From positions 186,001 to 250,000 of the forward strand of contig JACAAK010000004.1 of assembly GCA_025093985.1 (NCBI GenBank): a stretch of DNA of 64,000 nucleotides, in the 5' to 3' direction. Position 1 is the stretch's first letter. Each line of letters opens with the position of its first letter. The stretch is from Calvatia gigantea (lineage: Eukaryota > Basidiomycota > Agaricomycetes > Agaricales > Lycoperdaceae). A program made the position numbers and the translations under genes. The notes under the pieces are model-generated. The model ran no database searches. It saw only the letters and a list, made by a program, of their open reading frames with translations, and was not told the origin of the DNA. This document shows positions 1 to 9,658 of the stretch, one piece after another.

Positions 1-317
1 CATGTTTTTTAATGGGTCGCAGGGAATTTGTTGCACAATGCGAAAATTTTCGGGAAGGGTGGTTGTGACTGGTCGTATTCGGTTCACAACTTTCTTGTAG
101 GCGAGACTTGAAGCTTCAATATGGTGCAAATAGTTTATAATATTAGGGAAGGAGATGTCGTATATTTCTTGAGGTTTGTTGATAGGGGAGAATGATGAGG
201 AAGTGAAAGCAAGTGGAGAGATCATGTAGCAGGATAGTGTGTCGACGGATAAGGAAGGTGGATCATGTGATGTGGAATCTCCTCGACTGATAGTGGCCGA
301 ATCATTGATATTTAAAA
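1..317 (-). CDS. Gypsy pol, N-terminal fragment (partial)
   Basis: In the -1 frame relative to the gag-protease frame, the minus strand stays open from about 317 to the left edge. It encodes a linker ending in a motif like AYKKVVNRIRPVTTTLPE and then FRIVQQIPCDPL, which is how pol begins in the Agaricomycete gypsy family I recognise, upstream of reverse transcriptase. No catalytic motif is inside the window. It would be made only as a fusion after frameshifting, since it lacks its own well-placed start. Confidence 0.7.
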
Positions 318-2756
318 ACCCGAGCTGGACTGAAGGGAGTGGCGGATACGTGGTCTGGTTAGTATAGTGAAGGTATCCTGGGTATTGGGATCAATGAGTG
401 TGAGGTGTGAGTCGCCATTGGTGTAGTGGTGTGTTCGGGCTTCAGTAAGTGTAAGGAATGGACGGCCGAGTAGCATTTCGTATGACGCGTTTTCAACAAC
501 TTGGACTTGTAGGTAGAATGTGCTGCGACCGATGCAAGCTGGGAGGTCTCGAAGAAGGCCTAGCGTGGAGTCCTTGGATGAATTAGCAGCTTCCATGACC
601 ATAGTTTGAGTGGAAAGGAGAGGGAACGTAAGCTTTTCCCAAATGTCCCTTCTAATCGCCATAATCTGAGATCCCTCGTCGAGTATAGCATCAACCATGA
701 GCTTCCCATTGAGCTCTAAGGGTATCGTTCGTAGTTCTTCGACTTGGTTGGCTACTATGAGAGAGCCGGGTAGGGATTGCTGGTGGAGGAACAAGGAATG
801 GAGAATGTCAATATCATCAAAATGTGCTTTCTCATAAGCTGAAATGGTAGCTGTGGGTCCAGTGGGTATACATCGTGTAGTGAGCTGGTCTTTGATGTAC
901 TTTCGTACTTCGGGTGTAGCGGAGTAGAATTCTCGGAGTGTTATCGAAAATGGGGTATCGAGGCTGCATTGTATGACATTCTGATTAAGGGTAGGATCTT
1001 CTATGGGTGTCGAGTAACAATATTGCAACTGGTTCGAGGTCGGTGGTACAGGCGTGGTATGTTTTGGTGAAGACATGGTTGGGTTGGCTGGAGTTGGGAA
1101 TTGATCCGTTTGTGTTCCAGGGCTCGGCTTCGGCTTGTTTGATGATTGGCTGGTGGCTCTTGGAGCACTTTGAGCCTTGGTAGCACCTTTGTTGTTGTTC
1201 TGGATCTCTTCCTTGCGTTTAAGTGCCGCCATCATGACCATATTGAGTATTTGTAGTTCCTGCTCTTCTTGTATAGTGGCATTGAAGTGTGAGGATATGT
1301 GGGAGGATATGGGTGGTTGTGGTGTTTGTGAGGGAGTGGGTACGGCTTCGAGGATATTGGTTTGGATGATAGGAGGGGGTGCTGAGCGAGAGTGGTGCCA
1401 GTTGTCAATACGTTCCTTGATATTTTGTCCTGGTGTGATTTGTGGGGTAACTAAGGTGCCGTCTGGGAGGCAGATGCAATTGGTGTAATCTCGGATACAT
1501 AGGCCTTGTTGGATGTACTTTGAAAGCTCTTGACATGATCGCAGGTAGTGGTCCAAGTTTGAGCAGAATTTGCAGTCGGGTGGTGATAGGCATTGATACG
1601 AGTTATAATTAGGGACTGGTGATGGGCCTTGGGCTGAGTGTCCGACTTTTCCGGCTAGCTTGTTGAGGAAGGTATCAGATACGAGGAAATGTTCAATGGA
1701 CGACATGTCAAATGTTTCCCGAGGTGGTTGTGGAGCGGGTGCAGTCAGATATGAGGGTGCTGTGTGAGTTGAAAACAAGGGAAGGGCTAGAGGAGCTCCA
1801 CCATTGTTGCTGTTGAGTAAGAACCTTGCCGCATGTTCAATATCTGTCATTGGCCATGTGTCGTCAAGTGGGTGGAGAGGGTCACTGAGGCGGAGTTGAA
1901 TGCGAACTTGGTTGCAGAAATCTACGTGGAGTCCTGACAGGAATCGCTTGCTCTGTTCTCATCATGATATGACTCCTCGAGCCAGTAGCCAGTCAGATTT
2001 AGTTACCAATTGGCAGTAGTACTCGCCGAATTGGAAGCAGTCTCTCATCGGGATCACAGCTTGGTTTTCAGCTATGATTTCTAGGTCTGTAATTGTGTAT
2101 CGGTGTTCATCTTCAGCTCCAGGGTAGTACGAGATAATCTTGTTTTTAAATAGATTTCAGTCTCCTTGTGCGTTTACAGCTGGTCCTCTCCAAATTTCTT
2201 TATCTCGGCTGTCTAGATATCGCAGAGTGTGGGTTATCAGGTCCTGAGGTGCAACGTTGCACTCGCATCCTAGGATTTCGATCTCGTCAAAAAAACGTTT
2301 GAGGGATCAAGGCTGTCCGTCGAAACGAGGTGCCAATCGGTTGTAGGGACTGGGCATGTAGCAGACAGGAGCTGGTGGGGGAGGAGCCTGGTAGTAGCGT
2401 CTCGGTGGTGAAGGGGATCGGGCATGTTGAGTTGGGTAGGCATCCCATTGTGCTGGGTTCAGAGAAGGGCGAGCATGGCCGCCATGCCATGGTAGTGTTG
2501 GAGGACGCTGGTGTAATCCGGGTGGAGCTTGTGGTTGCAGCGGTCCTGGATGTGCATTGCCCTGGTTGTAGGCTGGCGGTTGTTGCTGTTGTCGTGGAGG
2601 TGTTGGAGGACAGGGGTGATCAGGACGTGGTGCTAGTGGTCAGTTGCTGGGTCCAGCTTCATTTTGAGGTGGGGATATGGGTCCTTGGGAAACGACACCA
2701 GCATAGACATCACCGTCACGAGCAAAGTCGAGTCGAAAGGGTTCCTGTGAGGCCAT
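312..2756 (-). pseudogene. Gypsy gag-protease reading frame with several TGA stops
   Basis: One frame runs from an ATG at 2756 (MASQEPF...) to a TAA at 312-314. The first half is Pro/Gln-rich and then gag-like; the second half is a capsid/linker region with a Cys-rich patch near 1510-1600, followed by a retropepsin-like domain. The protease shows DEGSQI in place of the usual D-T/S-G, a variant I recall from Agaricomycete gypsy elements, and later the conserved LLGRPFLTL. Five in-frame TGA codons (2640-2642, 2307-2309, 2157-2159, 1962-1964, 1959-1961) interrupt gag; the stretch 1850-312 (512 codons) is open. All five can come from CGA or TGG by a single transition. The frame is continued by pol through a -1 shift at 315-321. 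Confidence 0.8.
315..321 (-). promoter_or_regulatory. Candidate -1 ribosomal frameshift site
   Basis: The minus strand reads GGGTTTT with codons GGT TTT in the gag-protease frame, followed at once by TAA. This is the X XXY YYZ slippery pattern. Slipping back one base gives GGG TTT and then TTA AAT, which enters the open pol frame. I did not work out a downstream pseudoknot. Confidence 0.6.
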
Positions 2757-2944
2757 GGATGATGTAAGCCAGCTCCAGTGCAGGGATATATCAGAATTTG
2801 ATCCGGTATTAGATGGTGCAAATGAAAAGAATTCTTCTACGGTTGCGATTGTATCGTTGGATAGGTTATTTGGGTTATAGAGTGAGAAGGTGACCTCGTG
2901 AGCGAGGTTCCGTGGAATCCTGGATAATAAGTGGTTTGAAGCCT

Positions 2945-2960
2945 CTCGCAGTGGGCTCCA
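2945..2960 (-). other. Primer binding site of the gypsy element
   Basis: Two bases inside the LTR the minus strand reads TGGAGCCCACTGCGAG. Its complement ends in CCA and has the 5+7+1+3 layout of a tRNA 3' end (T-stem half, acceptor strand, discriminator U, CCA). The tRNA identity was not determined. Confidence 0.7.
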
Positions 2961-2962
2961 GT

Positions 2963-3672
2963 TGAAGAGATGAGGCGGCGGTTCAATGAAAATAGGGTGT
3001 GACTGTGTCCGTCAGTCATGAGGCTTCGAAACCAGGTCCAGGAAGGGAGAGACAGAGGCCGGGAACACAAGAGAACGAGGAGTGAGAGTGATGGCGTCAT
3101 TGAAGACAAGAGTTCAGAACGAGCATGGACTGAGAGTCAACGAGAGAGCGACCAACAATGAGAGACAATGCTGAGAGAGTTTGGAGCGAGACTTCGAGAG
3201 CGAGAAAAGTGGGTATCCAATTACTAGGTGTCGAGCCTCTACTGGCTCGACTGTATTTATACTGTAGACAACTTGTCCGGTGTTCAATTTCTACGGTTAT
3301 CTACAAATACTGAATCTGTATAGCAAATGTGTTGAGTTAGTATAATGAAGGTTAGGCTAGGGAACTGTGGTAAAATGTTGAAATTTTTGAAACACAATGA
3401 GTGAATGTGCAACTACAGAGGCGAAGAGTCTGAATTAGAAAAAAAATGTCGGTAACGAGAAAGATGTGCAGTGAAATTTTATTAAAGTGGGTAGTGGTCT
3501 AAAACACGACATATGGCAGGTGAAATGGATGGTTGTGTAGTGAGCGAGGAACAAGCGGATCGGTGACAGATCGATGAATGGTCGGGGTGACGAAATCTTC
3601 GGAGGGCGGACTGATTAGTGTGAGATGCTCGTTGGGTGCCGTTCTGAAGGCAGCCGACGTGCAGTCTCCACA
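2963..3672 (-). repeat. 5' LTR of the gypsy element (710 bp)
   Basis: On the minus strand it starts TGTGGAGACTGC and ends CATCTCTTCA. It aligns along most of its length with 16055-16788, very closely over the U3-like part. A TATAAATA box on the minus strand lies at 3254-3261, likely driving the element's own transcript. The flanking bases on the right begin gtgct. Confidence 0.9.
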
Positions 3673-4299
3673 GTGCTTCAGTAGCCAGTGGAGTGCTCGT
3701 ACTGATGGGAACAGTGTGGTTCTAATCCGAAGGGCAAGTAATGTGTAAGGGGTCCAAAATGGTCCTGTATCTGGGGTAGACGCGACCTCAGTGTCCCGGC
3801 TTCTTAAAGTAAATTAGAATTAGAATATCCGCAAAGCAATCTGGTTGCAGATTGAAATATGCCCCTTCCTCAGATCTCTGCTACCTGGATGTATTCGTCC
3901 AGTCGGGGAGGACACCCGAGGGAAAATTTGAACTGGTAGGTGATGTCGTGCATCGTTTGTCGAGAGAACCAAGGGGGGTGCAGAATAGACATGCTGGAAC
4001 CATTGTAGTAAGTTGTTCCACCAGTCGCCTATACTTTGTTGAAGGGTGAGGATTCGAACAAACACCTGGTGTAAGCAAGGCTAAGAGAGTACCTGGTAGG
4101 CCCACCAGTCCCATCTGTGCCTATAGTTCCACTCCGGCTCCTATGTTCTCTTCTTCGGGATAACCCTAGCGATCATAGCTCCAACTTCTGGTGGTAATCA
4201 TCAAGTACGTTTCTATGACCGCATATTCTCTAAGGATTTGCTCCAGGTCGGGGAAAAGGGGTATGGTGTTGGGCTGTTATAATATTAGGAACTCGTTCA
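3673..4299. other. No recognisable gene
   Basis: Host-like sequence between the gypsy LTR and the first hydrolase remnant. Only short ORFs of 60-81 codons on both strands, none with a motif I recognise. Confidence 0.5.
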
Positions 4300-5000
4300 G
4301 CTATAAAGCAGCGACAGACATACAAGTATCTTGGGCAGTCAATGTGCGAGGATCCCTTGGCAACGCTCCTTTCAGTACAGTTTCGGGTGGGGAACTTGTG
4401 GAATGTGGCCATCTTGTAGGGGAGTGACCAAGGAGCATGATTAAGCGGGATCTCATGGACTTCTGGCAGACTGGAAAATTGGGAGCTCGTCGGAATTTTT
4501 GAGGTGTCAAGATGAGAGCTCCATACATTAAGTTATGTTCTTAAGCGTGAACGGGATGGGTCGGAAGGCCAGAGCACAACTGAGTCAATTGTTCCACTGG
4601 ATTTGTAGCATCCCTGACATTGAGATAGATCGCCTTGACAAAACTCAAAACCCAAAAAGAAAGGTTTCTCCAACGACCTGCTCCCCCTCACGAGTGTGAA
4701 CCAGGCTAACGGTGTCTGACGAAAGTGACTCAATGATGGGAGGTTTCTATTATCATGTGAGTTGTTGCCACCATCTGGAAAGCCCAGATTACAAACCTTA
4801 GCACTCTTCCATCATGCTCTGCGCATCTGGACATTCACCTTCAATAACCCAAAAACAGTATCACGGTCCGGCCACCTGACCCTTCTCTGTTTCGCACAAC
4901 GAGGGTATCCCTCAACTTCTCAAGGTGGTGGGCACCACTCGGGCTTGACATCGACCCAAGAATGATGAAAGCCAAGAACGAAAAAGTGGGTGTGCGATCT
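4300..5000 (-). pseudogene. H1: alpha/beta-hydrolase remnant
   Basis: Minus-strand sequence matching the C-terminal half of the intact hydrolase at 42991-44347. The block with SPSGAHHLEKLR is recognisable near 4890-4950, then the conserved exon edge at about 4520-4700 ending in HNLM. Frames are broken and the catalytic serine region is not found; 5000-5357 could hold further debris but shows nothing clear. Confidence 0.6.
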
Positions 5001-5357
5001 GGTAACGGGAATTACGTGTTGCGGGAAAAGTGCTGGGCGGTTAGTGTTGAAGCGTTCACTAGTCTGACAATTTTCAGAGATGATCCATTCTCAGAAGTGA
5101 CGAGTCCAGAGCTTAGAATGGGTGCAATGATGAATCGATGATGCAATCCTCCTTTTTTGCTTTCATATTCATTGTTTGGTGGCCAGTTTTGCTGCATTAG
5201 CCAGGGGTATGGGCGGTTGTGGATTGTGGACGCAGGCCAGTGAGAATCATGTGGGGGTCAGGGAGTTGAACCTTAACCCTATAATGGGGTCTTATGACTA
5301 TAGCCCTCAACATAAGAGAACACTGGGGTTAACTCGATTTCACTACTTTTGACCACC

Positions 5358-7077
5358 GGGTCAAGCAAGGTTGTTGGGACTTTGCGTATGTGCATGTAGT
5401 TTTTGTTCACAGGTTGCTTGGTTCTAAGTTACATTTACAGATTTTTCTTGCCGACATGCAGGAACTGTTTCTGACATTTTCAACTGGAAGACAGCCAGCT
5501 CTGTCTAATGCTGGCAGCATCGGGTTCAGTTTTGAGTGTCAAGGTCACTATTCTTGGCTTTGAATAACACTCGCTAGCCAAGCAGGTCCTTGCCACAGCT
5601 GCACCTCATTTATCTTACATCGATGGATCATTCGCCAATGACCTGTTTCTAAATTCTCACTCTGCTGGCGTAGGGAGCACGCCTGATTCTGTCCGTTCCG
5701 CAGGAGAAAAGCTTGGATATCCGCTGATGCTCAAGAGCATTAGTGCTGCAGATATCCGCCCTGGCAGGCCAACCACTGTATGCTGAGAAATGGGCACTGT
5801 TTGTCAAGGAGGTTGCCTTCATGGTCGTACAGACCACGACCGGAAACATTGTTTCTTTTAGCGCCGTCGAGATAGATCACAAAGAAAACATCTGTTATCT
5901 AGTTTTCGCTCCCCTGAGGAGCAGAGACTCGGGTTTGGAGGGCCGGGTACGGAGGGTTGCTGAAGATTTTAATAGGTCTCTTTCTGTCGCTGGGATGTTT
6001 GCCATTGAGTTTTTCCTTCTGGAAAGTGGTGAGCACAACCATCTTTCTCCATACTTTATGAGTAATTGTAAAACGACAGGTAACATTTACATCAACAAAA
6101 TTCCTCCTCTTTTCACCACTCTGACCACGATCAAGGCTTGCGAGACATCCCAATATGAAAACAGTCTTCGTGCCATACTCTCTTCCGCTCGGCTCCACGG
6201 CACTCAAGATTCCTTCTACCGTCATGTTCAAACTCATTGGTCACTCATCAATGAAGGAATTTGACGATGCCATAAAAGTCGCATTGACAGTCCCCAGCGC
6301 CACCGTCTACATATCTCTACAGCAGGCACGATTGTCATAGACTCATAAGGGCCACAGAATGAGTTACATCGCTGTCATCGCAGATTCAGATGCTGAACTC
6401 TGCACCGCCTACGTCCTCTCCTTTAATTTCTTCCCCCTCATTCACTCCAGAAGAAGTCAAAACCTACCCACCAGCTCTTCAAGTACATGACCCGGGCTTT
6501 CCAAGCCTGAACCCCCTCGTAGGGATCATTATGGGCTTGGACTCTGATATTGCCTCCAGCTTGGGACTCTTGATCAATTCGAGGTTCCTTATAAGCTGGG
6601 TATCGTTTGCGCACGTCGGGACGCCTGATAGACTTGTTGGATATGCACAATTGGCAGCAACGAGATGTTTGGGGACGAATATTGCTGGAGTGGGCAGAGC
6701 TGTGCATTTGCCTGGCATGGCTGCTACGATGATTCCGCTCTGCCACTTATTGGTGTCCCTACGAAGGGGAGTTCCCTCCGTGGTGTGAATTTACTCCATG
6801 GCATTGTACAAATGTCGGTGTGTTAGTCTCACTTTCATCATTTTCAATAGCGAAGAACCCACATACAGTTTCCATCCTCAGCGAGGAATTCCGGCCGTGA
6901 CCGCTGCTATGAATAATAAACATCAGTTCTGGCTTGTTGGCAGCGGGGATCCTGTTGGCTGGGGTTCCGGTATTGACTGAAGCTATGAATGAGTATATGG
7001 AGAATATGGAGGAGGTGCTTGCCAAAGTGGAGAGGCCAGGTGGGAGAAGTATCAAGCGAAGCAAACCTAAACAATAG
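5358..7077 (+). pseudogene. ADE2 pseudogene, full length with introns
   Basis: A degraded plus-strand copy of the ADE2 gene at 48030-49988. It keeps every gene part in order: exon 1 (TCA AGC AAG GTT GTT GGG), the first intron, the PurK-like part (AEKWALFVKEVAFMVVQTT near 5780), the second intron at the same place after the FLLESG codons (about 6036-6080), the PurE-like part (VGIIMGLDSD near 6520, TPDRLVGYAQ near 6630, AVHLPGMAA near 6700), the third intron (about 6815-6880) and the tail MNEYMENMEEVLAKVE near 6985. The start codon position reads GGG, there are several frameshifts and stops, and PurE has lost SAHRTPDR spacing. Because introns are kept, it arose by DNA duplication, not by reverse transcription. 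Confidence 0.9.
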
Positions 7078-7246
7078 AACAACTTATCCTATCTGTTCTC
7101 CCTTTAGACAATGTTCCAACGGAGAGTGTGAATTGTGTTATGGCGTCCGACCCATACCCGTGTATACCCGCTGCCCTTGGCTCTGGGTGCGGATTTTGGT
7201 AGGTATGGGTAAGGATATGTATATGATCACCCCTCGAGAGTCGAAT

Positions 7247-7260
7247 CCTCACCGGTGAGG
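7247..7260. repeat. 14-bp perfect palindrome
   Basis: CCTCACCGGTGAGG, directly followed by a second partial copy (CCGGTGAGGGG). It sits between the ADE2 pseudogene and hydrolase remnant H2, whose 3' ends face each other. Confidence 0.6.
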
Positions 7261-7269
7261 CCGGTGAGG

Positions 7270-7405
7270 GGTTGTATAGTGGAGAAGTCGGCTAATAACG
7301 TCATCTTCTGTGAGTTGGGAGAAGCCTGGGGTATTCAATCAGAGAGTGTTCGTCGTCGGGCTTCTGCCGGGTCGTTGAATATTCATCGGATGTTGTGAAG
7401 TGTAA
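7270..7405 (-). repeat. Duplicated fragment, also at 13070-13190
   Basis: About 130 bp that matches 13070-13190. On the minus strand both can be read as a short peptide like GFSNLTEDDVIGQLLHY, so it may be a fragment of a protein-coding exon. I do not recognise the protein. Confidence 0.45.
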
Positions 7406-7409
7406 GGAA

Positions 7410-8740
7410 GAGGGCTCCATACATTAAACCATGCTTAGGACCAGGAACAAGATGAATCGGGAGGCGAGTCTAAGGGCAGATTGATTCATTGCCATACAGG
7501 CTCTCGAGCGCCTCCGGCCTCGGGGTGGGTAGAACCAAGAAAGAAGGCCAAAAATGAAGGCATACCTACACTTGCTCATGACTGCAAGTCAGGGGGCCGT
7601 GTTTGACAGGCTGGTCCTGCAATAGCATGTTCTTGACATCATATCATTAATCACCACTACATGGAAAGCCAAAAATACGGACCAGAAAACCTCGGCATTC
7701 TTTCGTCACTATCAGAGCATTCGCCCTCAACGATCAAAAGTAGTATTTACAACCTAGTATCAGCCGCTTTCCATTTCGAGATATCACAAGGCTATTCCTT
7801 GACTTCACGAGGTGATGGGCACTGCCCAGGCGGAGCATCAACCCAGGATTGATGAAAGCCAAGAACAGAAAAACAGGTATGCGGTCCTGCAGGAACAATC
7901 TGGTAAGTTAACACAATGCCAAGAAATGGATTCCTGGATGATGTAGGGAAACCCACAATGAATTCGTGCCGAGTGAATATGTGAGTTTGATCAGTTTCCT
8001 CTTCCCGGAATCAACGTCCAGCTCTTTGAGCGGTTAAACGGTTGAGGCATAACCTCACAACCCACCCTGTTAGCCTAGTGATTAGTATGATTTCCCCATA
8101 GCAACGGGCAATCACAACTCACCGTTGTTTGCAAACTCCTCCTTCTTTAGCAGCTCCATACGCCTGCATGCTGGGCATTCCGTGGCTCAAACTCATTAAG
8201 TCGTCGATTGGAACAAAGTTCATCATTTGGTGGTTGGATCTCATGTGTAAACTCGCTCTCCAAGCCGTGCATATGGTTGCTCAGGACGACGGCTCCATCA
8301 AGACCGTGGATATCAAACGATATGTTCGGATGGAAAAAGTTCCCAGTGGAGAAATTGACCAGAGTCGTGTGCTGGATGGTGTCATGCTGAACAAAGATAT
8401 CACACACCCTAGTATGCGCCGACGAATCAAAAACCCTCGCATTATCTTTCTTGACCCCCCCTGGAGTACAAGAAGGGAGAATCACAAACAAATACGGAAT
8501 TCCCAAGAGAGATAGACTAGGAATGGGCACAGCTTATTGAAGAGGAGCAAGTAAAGGAACTGTGCCACAAGATTCTGGAGTTTAAACCTGACTTCGTATT
8601 CACAGGGAAGGGAATTTCTGGTTTGTTGCTGGAATCTTCCTTCTAATTCCCACCATGCGACCATGCGACTGATATCCTGGATTTCCCATCAACAGCCGAA
8701 TTCTGTGGAAACGTCAAATACTCTTCTGAAATCCGCATGC
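7410..8740 (-). pseudogene. H2: alpha/beta-hydrolase pseudogene
   Basis: Minus-strand copy of the hydrolase at 42991-44347. Recognisable pieces are the start of exon 1 (8671-8740), the exon 1 end with its GTGAGT donor (about 8110-8190), the intron ending CTGCAG (about 7880), the exon with PSGAHHLVK (near 7810-7850) and the HXLM exon edge near 7425. A CCT3 fragment of the opposite strand (8192-8622) replaces about 170 bp of exon 1. Frames are broken. Confidence 0.7.
8192..8622 (+). pseudogene. CCT3 (TCP-1 gamma chaperonin subunit) fragment
   Basis: Reads as the apical/intermediate part of the TCP-1 gamma subunit of the cytosolic CCT chaperonin: LIKSSIGTKF, then DLMCKLALQAVHMV, DIKRYVRMEKVPSGE, RVLDGVMLNKDITHPSMRRR, then (after a shift in a C-run near 8455) LEYKKGESQTN, and finally EEEQVKELCHKILEFKP and TGKGIS. 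About 145 codons of a protein usually near 550. It has a frameshift and a TAG near 8518, and no neighbouring CCT3 exons, so it is dead. It is embedded in hydrolase remnant H2, in opposite orientation. Confidence 0.85.
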
Positions 8741-9658
8741 TTGTTGGGTGGCGACAAAATCTGTTATAAATGTCAAGACCATGGGCGGTGTTGGACTGGA
8801 ACTCAAAGCGCCGAATCCGATGATTGTGAAAACGGAAAGGAGTCGTCCTCTACATCCAGTCTGTTCCGTTTGCCCACCCCTTATCAAGAAGCCTATTCTC
8901 ATCCGGACTATTATGAGCGTGCACCCTGGAACATGATTCAAGAGTTGTGAAGCCCACGGACACGCATCTTACCAATTGGGAACTGACTGCTCCCCTTGGC
9001 CAGACTTAGAATCATTTACACCCACTGTTCCAGTGTACCTGCGTACCACTCGTGTCCACACGAATGAATGCTTGCTCTGCATTTTATGTTTTGTTTTCTT
9101 GTTCCTCAGGTTAGGCCTATAGCTCTCTGAACATTGCTGGAGGCCAAACACCGCCCATATATGCCCGCTTTAACTCATCCATCTCACAGGAAACTGTGAT
9201 CACTGTGAAGCATGTCATAAGGCATAACAATTGGCTTCACAGCCGTTTTACTGCACTTTAGGAGCATTGTGCAACAGATTCCAACTTCTGACAAACCCAC
9301 TTGCTATATCTAGAAAGTAGATTCGATGTGTCGTCAACACCAGCCATCTGGATATGTTGTTCCAGGTTTTAATCATGCCTGAGATTAACATATCGTTTCC
9401 TAGATCATCATTCACGACACCAAAATCGACATTTCTGGAGTTGTGGACACAATCCGTATCTATGCCTGTTCCTTCCCTTCCGGGTTTAATGAATCAATGG
9501 TTCTTACTGATGAGAGTGATGCTCGAGAGCTCCAAGTTTCAGGTTCCAGTCATACATCACTGAATATTAAGGAATTGATAAAACCCACTTGTCATCACTT
9601 ATTAAAACCTGAATGGTAAAATTTTGGCAAGTTATTCCCCACAACCCAGCATCATTGT
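8741..9658. other. H2 5' flank and unassigned sequence
   Basis: 8741-8950 matches the 5' flank of other H copies (compare 28754-28870 and 30600-30720). 8951-9658 shows no gene; ORFs here are under 76 codons. Confidence 0.5.

Larger units (their letters stand above)
1..3672 (-). mobile_element. Ty3/gypsy element, 5' part; continues off the left edge
   Basis: A minus-strand LTR retrotransposon. From right to left: a 710-bp LTR starting TG and ending CA, a tRNA primer site two bases inside it, a gag-protease frame, and the first part of pol, which is cut by the window edge. The order LTR-PBS-gag-PR-pol and the pol start fit Ty3/gypsy elements of Agaricomycetes. The other LTR is outside the window, so no target duplication can be tested. 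A second copy of this LTR lies at 16055-16788 as a solo LTR. Confidence 0.85.
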
